Below, in pieces: positions 1-5,958 of a stretch of DNA of 12,168 nucleotides (its first letter is position 1; each line of letters begins with the position of its first letter). A model generated the notes under the pieces. It did not search any database, was not told the origin of the DNA, and was given only the letters and a program-made list of their open reading frames with translations. The DNA lies in NCBI GenBank assembly GCA_902768605.1, contig CACXLY010000102.1, positions 1-12,168 on the forward strand, read 5' to 3'. The position numbers and the translations under genes were made by a program. The DNA comes from an uncultured Bacteroidales bacterium (GTDB taxonomy: Bacteria; Bacteroidota; Bacteroidia; Bacteroidales; Bacteroidaceae).

Positions 1-24
1 CGCTTTTCGGATGGGTGAAAGAGC

Positions 25-261
25 TTAGTCGGGGGAAGATGAAGGCTGAACCGAAGGTCGACGGCCGAAGGGAAAGTCAAAGCCTGATAAGAACATAGGG
101 TCAACATGTTTAGAATAGGCATGTCCGTTGTCATCTTCGAATAATTCAACAAAACGATAAACAAAGTTTTTATTAACCATCGTAATGTAACCATATTTGC
201 CATTACTCCAACCTCTATAATGAATGTTTATCCCTGCAAACAAATAGCAATAAAATACATA
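25..261 (-). pseudogene. possible relic of a small gene, unrecognised
   Basis: On the minus strand an open stretch runs from just inside a TGA (rc of 262-264) to a TAA at 25-27. It reads like natural protein in its first two thirds, with an aromatic-rich segment containing GWSNGKYGYITMVNKNF and FEDDNGHAYSKH. It then passes into low-complexity text (FGRRPSVQPSSSPD) typical of translated non-coding DNA. No ATG lies near the beginning: the only candidates are TTG at 243 or an internal ATG at about 180 that would leave some 50 residues. I recognise no family. It may be the remnant of a degraded gene, or chance. There is no visible promoter or ribosome binding site. Confidence 0.2.
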
Positions 262-418
262 TCAAATTTGCAATGTCTTGCTTTTTAGGTTAATATTACA
301 TGCAAATCCTTTTGCTGCATCGATAATTCTTCCTGCTTTTGCACTCAGGCCCTCGAAATCGCTTCGGTCTTTTCTCTATTCCTACGTCACTTTGTTCAGA
401 AAAAAAAACATGTTTCGC
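262..418. other. gap upstream of mce, no gene seen
   Basis: This AT-rich stretch has no convincing coding potential. A plus-strand open frame at 278-490 runs through the mce promoter and has no family resemblance. The part at about 335-400 (CCTCGAAATCGCTTCGG followed by pyrimidine-rich DNA) has the look of dispersed intergenic repeats of this group, but no second copy is present in the window. At 48-63, in the neighbouring relic, the motif GAACCGAAGGTCGACG resembles the reverse complement of a motif in the repeats at 11374 and 12139. Confidence 0.4.
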
Positions 419-449
419 TTTGCGGTTCTCGAAAAAAGCATTATCTTTG
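419..449 (+). promoter_or_regulatory. Bacteroidetes-type promoter for mce
   Basis: TTTG at 419-422 and TATCTTTG at 442-449 are separated by 19 bp. This matches the Bacteroidetes housekeeping sigma consensus (TTTG at -33, TAnnTTTG at -7, spacer about 19-21 bp). Transcription should start near 455. That gives a leader of roughly 55 nt, rich in A and C and without a Shine-Dalgarno sequence, ahead of the mce ATG at 512. Confidence 0.75.
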
Positions 450-511
450 CAGAGTTTTTAAAACATATTCCAACAAACAACAACCAATAACTAATAAAAT
501 CAACAAGCATT

Positions 512-916
512 ATGAAGATTTCACGCATCGAACATCTGGGCATCGCCGTGCAGAGCATCGACGAGGTTCTGCCCTATTTCCAAGACGTACTCGGACTGGA
601 AGTGTACAAAACAGAAGTTGTAGAAGACCAGAAGGTGAAGACTGCCTTCCTGAAGGTCGGCGAGGTGAAGCTTGAGCTGCTGGAGCCCACGTGCCCCGAG
701 AGCACCGTGCAGAAGTACCTCGACAATGGTGGCCGCGGCGTTCACCACGTTGCCTTCAAGGTGGAAGACGGTGTGAGCGAAGCACTCGCCATGTGCGACA
801 GCAAGGGCATCCGCCTCATCGACAAGGCTCCCAGAAAGGGCGCCGACGGCCTGCACATCGCTTTCCTGCACCCGAAGAGCACTTGCGGCATCCTGACCGA
901 GCTGTGCGAGGAATAG
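512..916 (+). CDS. mce: methylmalonyl-CoA epimerase
   Basis: The 134-residue protein is full length for bacterial methylmalonyl-CoA epimerase of the VOC (glyoxalase-like) fold. In the family this enzyme interconverts the 2R and 2S forms of methylmalonyl-CoA in the cytosolic succinate-propionate route. Two VOC modules are visible. The first begins at KISRIEHLGIAV, with metal ligand H8. The second begins at GRGVHHVAFKV (residues 75-84), where H78 or H79 is a ligand. The closing strand GILTELCEE supplies E130, and ELLEP (55-59) ends the first half. The start is fixed by the family N-terminus and by the promoter upstream. Genomes of this group often carry the methylmalonyl-CoA decarboxylase genes directly after mce; here a repeat-bearing gap follows instead, so the partners must be elsewhere. 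The call is firm. Confidence 0.95.
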   Translation: MKISRIEHLGIAVQSIDEVLPYFQDVLGLEVYKTEVVEDQKVKTAFLKVGEVKLELLEPTCPESTVQKYLDNGGRGVHHVAFKVEDGVSEALAMCDSKGIRLIDKAPRKGADGLHIAFLHPKSTCGILTELCEE

Positions 917-927
917 ACAGCGATTCA

Positions 928-948
928 ATTCAAAATTCAAAATTAAGA
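928..948. repeat. heptanucleotide repeat after mce
   Basis: Two perfect ATTCAAA units and one degenerate unit (ATTAAGA) lie just after the mce stop. This is one of several different 7-bp repeats found at gene ends in the window. Confidence 0.6.
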
Positions 949-968
949 AATTCTAATCTGTTTCCTTC

Positions 969-995
969 GCCAAGGCTCTAGGCGCAGTTTAGTTT
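969..995 (+). terminator. weak candidate terminator after mce
   Basis: CGCC at 969-972 can pair with GGCG at 981-984 around a 8-nt loop, followed by a T-rich run (TTTAGTTTTG). The stem is only four pairs, so this is a weak candidate. Confidence 0.25.
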
Positions 996-1038
996 TGTAT
1001 TTTGAATCTATACAATTTTAATTAGGAATTATATTTAT

Positions 1039-1123
1039 CACGACTGCGAATTCCTCGAATTGCACTTATTCTTATTTGCCTGGAAACAGGATGGGGAGAC
1101 CAGTGTGATTCGCGGAATTCGTG
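1039..1123. repeat. imperfect inverted repeat upstream of the DUF1080 gene
   Basis: The arm at 1039-1064 (CACGACTGCGAATTCC and on) resembles the reverse complement of 1104-1123, which reads CACGAATTCCGCGAATCACA. The shared core is CACGA, ATTCC and CGAAT, with indels. The roughly 40-bp interior shows no gene. It may be a degraded mobile or palindromic element. No clear TAnnTTTG promoter was found between it and the ATG at 1146. Confidence 0.45.
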
Positions 1124-1145
1124 GTTTTATCTAAAGCTTAAGACT

Positions 1146-2141
1146 ATGAAATTCAAACATATCATACCAGTTCTCCTGCTCCTTGCCATGCCTTTCAGAG
1201 GTGAAGCGAGCGGGTACCTCACTCCCGAGAATCAAGTCATCTATCTGCGTCACATCGTCGAGCAGACCAACGACATGGGCGAGCGCAACGCTGCCCTGAA
1301 GCTGATGGCTAAGACGGGGACCTACCAGGCGCTGACGTTCGCCACTTCTCAGCTCCAGTACGAAGAGACGGCCTATACCGCCGCTCAGACCATCTGGACG
1401 ATTCTCTCTGCTCATCCCGAATATAACGGTACCGAGACGCGCCAGACGCTCTCTGCCATCATGCCCATGCTCAGCCTGAGGCAGCGTAACGAGGCTAAGG
1501 CTTGGCTCAAAGCTGCCAACCAGAACGAGAAGGGCTTCGTCTGTCTCTTCAACGGCAAAGACCTCGAAGGCTGGAAGGGCCTCGTGGAGAACCCGATTAA
1601 ACGTGCCAAGATGAGCAGCGAAGAGCTCGCATCGGCTCAAGCAAAGGCCGACGAGCTGATGAAGAAGGACTGGATTGTGGAGAACGGCGAACTCGTCTAT
1701 ATCGGTCACGGCTGGGACAACATCTGCACGGTGAACGACTATGCCGACTTCGAACTGCTCGTCGACTGGCGTCTCGACCCGAACGGCAAAGAGCCCGATG
1801 CAGGCGTTTATCTGCGCGGCGCGCCACAAGTTCAGATTTGGGACATCCGTCGCACTAACGTGGGCGCTCAGGTGGGCTCCGGCGGTCTCTACAACAATCA
1901 GAAGAACCCCTCGACGCCGACAAGCGTGGAGGACAACAAGCTGGGCGAATGGAACACCTTCCGCATCATCATGAAGGGCGAGAAGGTGACGGTTTGGCTC
2001 AACGGCGTCAAGGTGGTGGACGACGTCGTCCTCGAGAACTACTGGGACCGCAAACTGCCCATCTTCCCCCGGGAACAGATTGAGATGCAGGCCCACGGCA
2101 GCCGCTGCTACTTCAGGAACATCTACGTGAAAGAACTGTAA
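1146..2141 (+). CDS. secreted DUF1080 (3-keto-disaccharide hydrolase-like) protein
   Basis: The 331-residue protein opens with a signal peptide (KFKHIIPVLLLLAMPF, likely cleaved near residue 21), so it should act in the periplasm or at the cell surface. Residues 25-125 form a helical region without a clear family match, resembling the linker helices that precede DUF1080 in larger homologues. The DUF1080 domain spans about 131-331. It shows the entry motif FVCLFNGKDLEGWKG (131-145), DAGVYLRG (218-225), QVQIWD (228-233), GSGGLYNN (244-251), GEWNTFRI (267-274), WLNGVKV (284-290) and the closing FRNIYVKEL. This concanavalin-like fold is known in Bacteroides for enzymes acting on 3-keto-glycosides; the substrate here cannot be read from sequence. 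A glycosidase gene two genes downstream fits a glycan-handling role, but an inverted repeat separates this gene from fmt. Confidence 0.88.
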   Translation: MKFKHIIPVLLLLAMPFRGEASGYLTPENQVIYLRHIVEQTNDMGERNAALKLMAKTGTYQALTFATSQLQYEETAYTAAQTIWTILSAHPEYNGTETRQTLSAIMPMLSLRQRNEAKAWLKAANQNEKGFVCLFNGKDLEGWKGLVENPIKRAKMSSEELASAQAKADELMKKDWIVENGELVYIGHGWDNICTVNDYADFELLVDWRLDPNGKEPDAGVYLRGAPQVQIWDIRRTNVGAQVGSGGLYNNQKNPSTPTSVEDNKLGEWNTFRIIMKGEKVTVWLNGVKVVDDVVLENYWDRKLPIFPREQIEMQAHGSRCYFRNIYVKEL

Positions 2142-2144
2142 TAT

Positions 2145-2233
2145 AAGTGAAGAGTGAAGAACGAAGAGTGAAGAATTAAAGCAACATTTGTTGCACAAGG
2201 AGGATGGTAAATCTTATTCTTCACTCTTCACTT
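2145..2233. repeat. 17-bp perfect inverted repeat between the DUF1080 gene and fmt
   Basis: AAGTGAAGAGTGAAGAA at 2145-2161 is the exact reverse complement of 2217-2233, with 55 bp between. The arms are made of a heptanucleotide repeat (AGTGAAG). Inside lies a small hairpin, GCAACA-TT-TGTTGC, at 2181-2194. RNA from this gap could fold into a long stem ending 16 nt before the fmt start. The stem has no T-tract, so a classic terminator is not obvious. The purine-rich AAGGAGG at 2197-2203 sits directly against an ATG in the wrong frame and is probably not a real ribosome binding site. Confidence 0.65.
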
Positions 2234-2249
2234 AAAAAGATAAAGAGAA

Positions 2250-3206
2250 ATGAGAATAGTCTTCATGGGTACGCCCGACTTCGCGGTGCAGTCGCTCAAG
2301 CGGCTCATCGAGGAGGGCTGCAACGTGGTGGGTGTCGTCACGATGCCCGACAAAGCAATCGGCAGGCATCACGATGTGCTGCAAAGCAGTCCTGTCAAGA
2401 AGTTTGCCCTCGAGAGAGGCATCCCCGTCCTGCAGCCCGAGAAGCTTCGCGACGAGGCTTTCCTCGCAGAGCTCAAGGCCTTGAAGCCCGACCTGCAGAT
2501 AGTCGTCGCCTTCCGTATGCTGCCCGAAGTGGTGTGGAGCCTGCCGCCCCTCGGCACCTTCAACCTCCACGCCGCCCTTCTTCCTCAGTATCGCGGCGCA
2601 GCCCCCATCAACTGGGCCATCATCAACGGCGACAAGGAGACGGGCATCACGACGTTCTTCCTCGACGAACAGATCGACACGGGGCGCATCATCCTGCAGG
2701 AACGCACACCTATTGCCGAGGACGACTGCGCTGAGGACGTGCACGACAAGCTCATGATGCAAGGTGCCGAGCTGGTCATCAAGACGGTACGGCTCATCGA
2801 AAACGGAGAGGCGAAAGCCACCGACCAAAGCCAGTTCATGACGGACGAGCCGCTCCGACCCGCTCCGAAGATATTCAAGGACACGTGCCAAATCCATTGG
2901 CAGGAGCACACGCTCGAGAGCGCCTACAACTTCATCCGCGGCCTCAGTCCTTACCCAGCCGCCTGGACGCCAGTCATCGCCAACGGCAAAGAGACGGAGA
3001 TGAAGGTCTTTAAGGCCTCACCCGTCCCCTCCAAAGGAACAGCCTCACCCGTCCCATCCAAAGGAGGGGGGAATGGCGGAGACAAGCTGCTCATTCCTCT
3101 GCCCGGAGGCGCACTCAGCCTCGACGAAGTGCAGCTCGCTGGCAAGAAACGCATGCCCATCGCAGACCTCTTAAGAGGCACAAAGATTGAGATAATTAGA
3201 GAATAA
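2250..3206 (+). CDS. fmt: methionyl-tRNA formyltransferase
   Basis: This 318-residue protein is a full-length Fmt, the cytosolic enzyme that moves a formyl group from 10-formyl-tetrahydrofolate to Met-tRNA(fMet). It begins with the family start MRIVFMGTPDFAV. The catalytic Asn-His-Asp set is intact: N105 and H107 in FNLHAALLPQYRGAAPI and D143 in QIDTG. The C-terminal tRNA-binding domain begins near 205, with the conserved FIRGLSPYPAAWT (228-240) and LAGKKRMP (296-303). The oddity is an insertion at about residues 257-279 in that domain. There a nine-residue unit (ASPVPSKGT / ASPVPSKGG) occurs twice in tandem, followed by GGNGGDK, in a loop where relatives have a short turn. A closely related 15-residue stretch is found in the next gene. 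The GH3 gene follows after 20 bp, so the two are probably cotranscribed. Confidence 0.96.
   Translation: MRIVFMGTPDFAVQSLKRLIEEGCNVVGVVTMPDKAIGRHHDVLQSSPVKKFALERGIPVLQPEKLRDEAFLAELKALKPDLQIVVAFRMLPEVVWSLPPLGTFNLHAALLPQYRGAAPINWAIINGDKETGITTFFLDEQIDTGRIILQERTPIAEDDCAEDVHDKLMMQGAELVIKTVRLIENGEAKATDQSQFMTDEPLRPAPKIFKDTCQIHWQEHTLESAYNFIRGLSPYPAAWTPVIANGKETEMKVFKASPVPSKGTASPVPSKGGGNGGDKLLIPLPGGALSLDEVQLAGKKRMPIADLLRGTKIEIIRE
3015..3086. repeat. in-frame coding repeat inside fmt (two tandem 27-bp units)
   Basis: Units at 3015-3041 and 3042-3068 share GCCTCACCCGTCCC, then TCCAAAGGA. The second continues into a G-run (GGAGGGGGG) and GGAGACAAG. The 45 bp at 3042-3086 match 4475-4519 in the GH3 gene closely in both DNA and reading frame, although the host proteins are unrelated. 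The C-rich start and G-rich end can pair, so the unit resembles an intergenic hairpin repeat that has entered a coding region. Confidence 0.85.
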
Positions 3207-3226
3207 GACATTAAGAAAACAAAAAG

Positions 3227-5518
3227 ATGAAGTACTTAACCTCTTACCTATTACTTCTTACATCTATCCTCCTTCGGGCACAAACGCCCATTTACCTTGA
3301 CCCCTCGAAAGACATCGAGGCGCGCGTGGAAGATGCGCTCAGCCGCATGACGCTGGCCGAGAAGATTGACGTCATCCATGCGCAAAGCAAGTTCTCGAGT
3401 GCCGGCGTGAAGCGTCTCGGCATGCCCGACTTCTGGACCGACGACGGACCTCATGGCGTTCGGCCTGACGTGCTTTGGGACGAATGGGAACAGGCCGGCC
3501 AGACCAACGACTCCTGCGTGGCTTTCCCTGCCCTCACCTGCCTCGCAGCATCGTGGAACCCCGAGGCTGCCAGAGCATACGGACACGCCTTGGGCGAGGA
3601 GGCTCTGTATCGGGGCAAAGGCATGATACTGGGCCCGGGCGTGAACATCTACCGTACGCCTCTCGGAGGGCGCAACTTCGAGTACATGGGCGAAGACCCT
3701 TATCTGACCTCTCAAATGGTGGCGCCATACGTTCAGGGTCTGCAGAGCTGTGGCGTGGCAAGCTGCGTGAAGCACTATTGCCTCAATAACGACGAAGAAT
3801 ATCGCCATCAGGTGAACGTGATTGTCAGCGACAGAGCCCTCCACGAAATCTATCTGCCCGGCTTCGAGGCTGCCGTGAAGGAAGGCAAGGCGTGGGGCGT
3901 GATGGGTGCCTACAACCTCTACAAGGACGAGCATAACTGCCACAACCAGTACACGCTCAATAAGATACTGAAGAAGGACTGGGGCTTCGACGGCGTGCTT
4001 GTCAGCGACTGGGGCGGCGTGCACGACTTCGACCAAGCCGTCAGGAACGGCCTCGACATGGAGTTCGGCACCTGGACGGACGGACTGACCATGGGCGCTA
4101 CGAATGCCTACGACCAGTACTACCTCTCGAAGCGTTACCAGAAAGCCATCGTGGAAGGCAAGTACACGACAAAGGAGCTCGACGAAAAGGTGCGCCGGGT
4201 GCTTCGTCTCTTCTTCCGCACCACGATGAACAAGCAGAAGCCCTACGGATTCCTATGCAGCGAAAGCCATTACGAGGTGGCGCAACAGGTAGCGGCAGAG
4301 GGCATCGTGCTCCTGAAGAATGACGGAAACGTCCTGCCCATCAAGCCCGAAGGCAAGAAGATTCTTGTCGTGGGCGAGAACGCCATCAAGATGATGACGG
4401 TGGGCGGCGGCTCAAGCTCGCTCAAGGCACAGCACGAAATCAGTCCGCTCGAAGGCCTGAAGATGAGAATCGGAGCCTCCCCCGACCCATCCAAAGGAGG
4501 GGGGGACGGCAGCGACAAAGCGATGGCTGGGGTGAGGCTTGACTATGCCCGAGGCTATGTGGGTGACGTGAGCGGCAACTACAATGGCGTCACGACAGGC
4601 CAGGACCTCAAGGACGACCGCGCACCGGAGGTTCTTATCACAGAGGCAGTCGAGAAGGCAAAGACGGCAGATTACGTCATCATCTTTGGCGGTCTGAACA
4701 AGAGCGACTATCAGGACTGCGAGGGGCACGACCGCAAGACGATGGACCTGCCCTACAATCAGGACAAGCTCATCACAGCCCTTGCTGCCGTCAACAAGAA
4801 CACCATCTACGTCAACATCAGCGGCAACGCCGTCAGCATGCCTTGGCGAGGACAAGTGCCCGCCATCGTGCAGGGTTGGTTCCTCGGAAGCGAAGCAGGC
4901 ATCGGGCTGGCCGACGTGCTACTCGGAAGGACGAACCCAAGCGGACATCTGCCCTTCACGTGGTACGAGAACCTCGGCCAGGTTGGCGCTCACAGCTTTG
5001 GCGAGGCAGCCTTCCCCGGCATTTGGCGCGAGGACAAGAAGATTATCGACGAGGAATACAAGGAAGGCATTTATGTCGGCTATCGCTGGACGGACAAGCA
5101 GAAACTCAAGCCCGCCTTTGCCTTTGGCCACGGACTGAGCTACACGACGTTCAAGGTCAGCAACCTGAAGGTTCAGACATTCAACACCCTCCCCTCTGGC
5201 AAAGGTTTGGAGAAGCCTATGACCTTTACCGTCGACGTCACGAACACAGGAAACGTCGAGGGAAGCGATGTCGTTCAGCTCTACATCAGCGATACGAAGT
5301 GCAGCGTGGACCGTCCGGTCAAGGAACTGAAAGCCTTCCAGAAAGTCAGTCTGAAGCCAGGCGAGACGAAGACCGTCACCCTGACGACCGACAAGCGAGC
5401 CCTCTCCTTCTGGGACGAAGCAAGCGATGACTGGAAAGCCGAACCGGGCGAGTTCGTAGCTCAAGCAGGCGATGCCAGCGACCGCCTGACATGTAAGGTA
5501 AAGTTCGTGCTTAAGTGA
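3227..5518 (+). CDS. secreted glycoside hydrolase family 3 enzyme (beta-glucosidase/xylosidase type)
   Basis: The 763-residue protein has a signal peptide ending about AQ|T (residues 18-20), so it is likely periplasmic. The GH3 N-terminal barrel covers about 36-330. It holds the substrate-binding TDDGPHGVR (71-79), GPGVNIYRTPLGGRNFEYMGEDP (start 136), VKHYCLNND (181-189) and the nucleophile D261 in VLVSDWGG. The GH3 C-terminal domain covers about 360-635 and carries the likely acid/base E499 in DCEGHDR. A fibronectin-III-like domain follows (about 665-752, with VTNTGNVEGSDVVQLYI). In the family such enzymes release terminal beta-linked glucose or xylose from oligosaccharides; which one applies here is not decided by sequence. 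Two loops carry repeat-derived extra residues: ASPDPSKGGGDGSDK at 417-431, and perhaps TLPSGKGLEKP at 654-664. There is no PA14 insert. Confidence 0.94.
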   Translation: MKYLTSYLLLLTSILLRAQTPIYLDPSKDIEARVEDALSRMTLAEKIDVIHAQSKFSSAGVKRLGMPDFWTDDGPHGVRPDVLWDEWEQAGQTNDSCVAFPALTCLAASWNPEAARAYGHALGEEALYRGKGMILGPGVNIYRTPLGGRNFEYMGEDPYLTSQMVAPYVQGLQSCGVASCVKHYCLNNDEEYRHQVNVIVSDRALHEIYLPGFEAAVKEGKAWGVMGAYNLYKDEHNCHNQYTLNKILKKDWGFDGVLVSDWGGVHDFDQAVRNGLDMEFGTWTDGLTMGATNAYDQYYLSKRYQKAIVEGKYTTKELDEKVRRVLRLFFRTTMNKQKPYGFLCSESHYEVAQQVAAEGIVLLKNDGNVLPIKPEGKKILVVGENAIKMMTVGGGSSSLKAQHEISPLEGLKMRIGASPDPSKGGGDGSDKAMAGVRLDYARGYVGDVSGNYNGVTTGQDLKDDRAPEVLITEAVEKAKTADYVIIFGGLNKSDYQDCEGHDRKTMDLPYNQDKLITALAAVNKNTIYVNISGNAVSMPWRGQVPAIVQGWFLGSEAGIGLADVLLGRTNPSGHLPFTWYENLGQVGAHSFGEAAFPGIWREDKKIIDEEYKEGIYVGYRWTDKQKLKPAFAFGHGLSYTTFKVSNLKVQTFNTLPSGKGLEKPMTFTVDVTNTGNVEGSDVVQLYISDTKCSVDRPVKELKAFQKVSLKPGETKTVTLTTDKRALSFWDEASDDWKAEPGEFVAQAGDASDRLTCKVKFVLK
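4475..4519. repeat. in-frame coding repeat inside the GH3 gene
   Basis: These 45 bp encode ASPDPSKGGGDGSDK, against ASPVPSKGGGNGGDK in fmt at 3042-3086, in the same frame relative to the repeat. The DNA shares CCCATCCAAAGGAGGGGGG. The inserted peptide lies between SPLEGLKMRIG and the strand AGVRLDYARGY, a surface loop in the GH3 C-terminal domain where relatives have only a few residues. Confidence 0.85.
5187..5212. repeat. possible diverged third coding repeat in the GH3 gene
   Basis: The DNA reads CCCTCCCCTCTGG, then CAAAGGTTTGGAG, encoding part of TLPSGKGLE in the linker before the fibronectin-like domain. It keeps the C-rich start, the CAAAGG core and the PSxKG-like peptide, but the match to the other two copies is weak. 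Confidence 0.35.
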
Positions 5519-5612
5519 GCGAAGAGACAAGTTCAGCTTGAGCCATTCCGGACATGAACGAACTCGCCAAAGTCACGCCCGTGCTTAAGAATATATCGTG
5601 ATGCATTCGCGT

Positions 5613-5716
5613 TTCCCACGTGTAGGAAGAGCCATTCCCACGTGTAGGAAGAGCCGTTCCCACGTGTAGGAGGAGCCGTTCCCACGTGTAGGAGGAGCCG
5701 TTCCCTCGTGTAGGAA
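5613..5716. repeat. 22-bp tandem repeat with CACGTG core, four and a half units
   Basis: Units begin at 5613, 5635, 5657 and 5679, with a partial unit at 5701. The unit is TTCCCACGTGTAGGAAGAGC plus CA or CG. Units 3 and 4 share an A-to-G change (GGAGGAG), which suggests recent duplication within the array. The partial fifth unit has CTCGTG in place of CACGTG. Each unit contains the palindrome CACGTG inside an imperfect TTCC...GGAA inverted repeat. Confidence 0.95.
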
Positions 5717-5742
5717 ATTCTGGACAGACTTTATAAACACAA

Positions 5743-5770
5743 TAAGAGAGGCCTTCACAGGACTCTCTTA
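5743..5770. terminator. hairpin terminator, probably for the SRP RNA-tRNA transcript and possibly bidirectional
   Basis: TAAGAGAG at 5743-5750 pairs exactly with CTCTCTTA at 5763-5770. Inside, CCT and AGG pair around TCAC after one mismatch, giving about 11 pairs. On the minus strand the stem is followed by TTGTGTTTAT, a fair T-rich tail, and it lies 115 bp past the tRNA 3' end. On the plus strand the tail is weaker. It sits between convergent units (GH3 and the RNA genes), so it may serve both. Confidence 0.6.
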
Positions 5771-5795
5771 AAGCACTTATTTCATTATGAAAAAT

Positions 5796-5885
5796 GGATT
5801 GGCCGGAGCCTATCCTTCTGCTTAAAAGCGGATTGACTTCGTCTATCCTTTTGCTTAAAAGCGGATTGACTTCGTCTATCCTTGA
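5796..5885. repeat. 33-bp tandem repeat abutting the tRNA-Thr 3' end
   Basis: Units begin at 5796 (34 bp, diverged), 5830 (33 bp) and 5863 (partial). The last two share GGATTGACTTCGTCTATCCT exactly. All units carry GGATTG and CTATCCTT, and the first two end with GCTTAAAAGC, itself a palindrome-like stem. The partial third unit runs up to the tRNA-Thr 3' end at 5885. Confidence 0.9.
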
Positions 5886-5958
5886 GCCTCTTGTCGGATT
5901 CGAACCAACGACCCCGAGATTACAAATCACGTGCTCTGGCCAACTGAGCTAAAGAGGC
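5885..5958 (-). tRNA. tRNA-Thr (anticodon TGT)
   Basis: This is a 74-nt minus-strand cloverleaf. The acceptor GCCTCTT pairs with AAGAGGC and the discriminator base is T. The D arm is GCTC/GAGC. The anticodon loop is TTTGTAA with anticodon TGT. The variable loop is GGGTC, and the T arm is GTTGG/CCGAC around TTCGAAT. CCA is not encoded. The anticodon stem CGTGA/TCTCG has one T-T mismatch in the middle. The 5' end directly abuts the last base of the SRP RNA, so the two are almost certainly one transcript, separated by RNase P at the tRNA 5' end. Confidence 0.96.

Larger units (their letters stand above)
5519..5884. other. non-coding gap between GH3 and tRNA-Thr
   Basis: No gene is seen. The stretch holds a 22-bp tandem repeat (5613-5716), a hairpin (5743-5770) and a 33-bp tandem repeat that reaches the 3' end of tRNA-Thr (5796-5885). 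A minus-strand open frame across it begins inside the tRNA and only translates the repeats, so it is not called. Confidence 0.75.

Noticed and set aside
278..490. 70-codon plus-strand frame before mce
   Set aside because: It runs through the mce promoter and has no family resemblance; it looks like translated intergenic repeat.
1131..2198. Long minus-strand open frame (355 codons) over the DUF1080 gene
   Set aside because: It is the antisense of a gene with clear family motifs and arises from GC-rich codon use; it has no recognisable domains.
2204..2734. Plus-strand frame starting at an ATG after AAGGAGG
   Set aside because: The purine run touches the ATG with no spacing. The frame overlaps fmt out of register and translates to low-complexity Arg/Pro-rich text.
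5613..5716. CRISPR array
   Set aside because: The 22-bp units are directly adjacent with no spacers, and no cas genes are present.
5511..5930. Minus-strand open frame of 139 codons with repeated peptides (PTRGNGSSYTWE)
   Set aside because: It starts inside the tRNA-Thr gene, crosses the terminator hairpin and only translates the 33-bp and 22-bp repeats in shifting frames.
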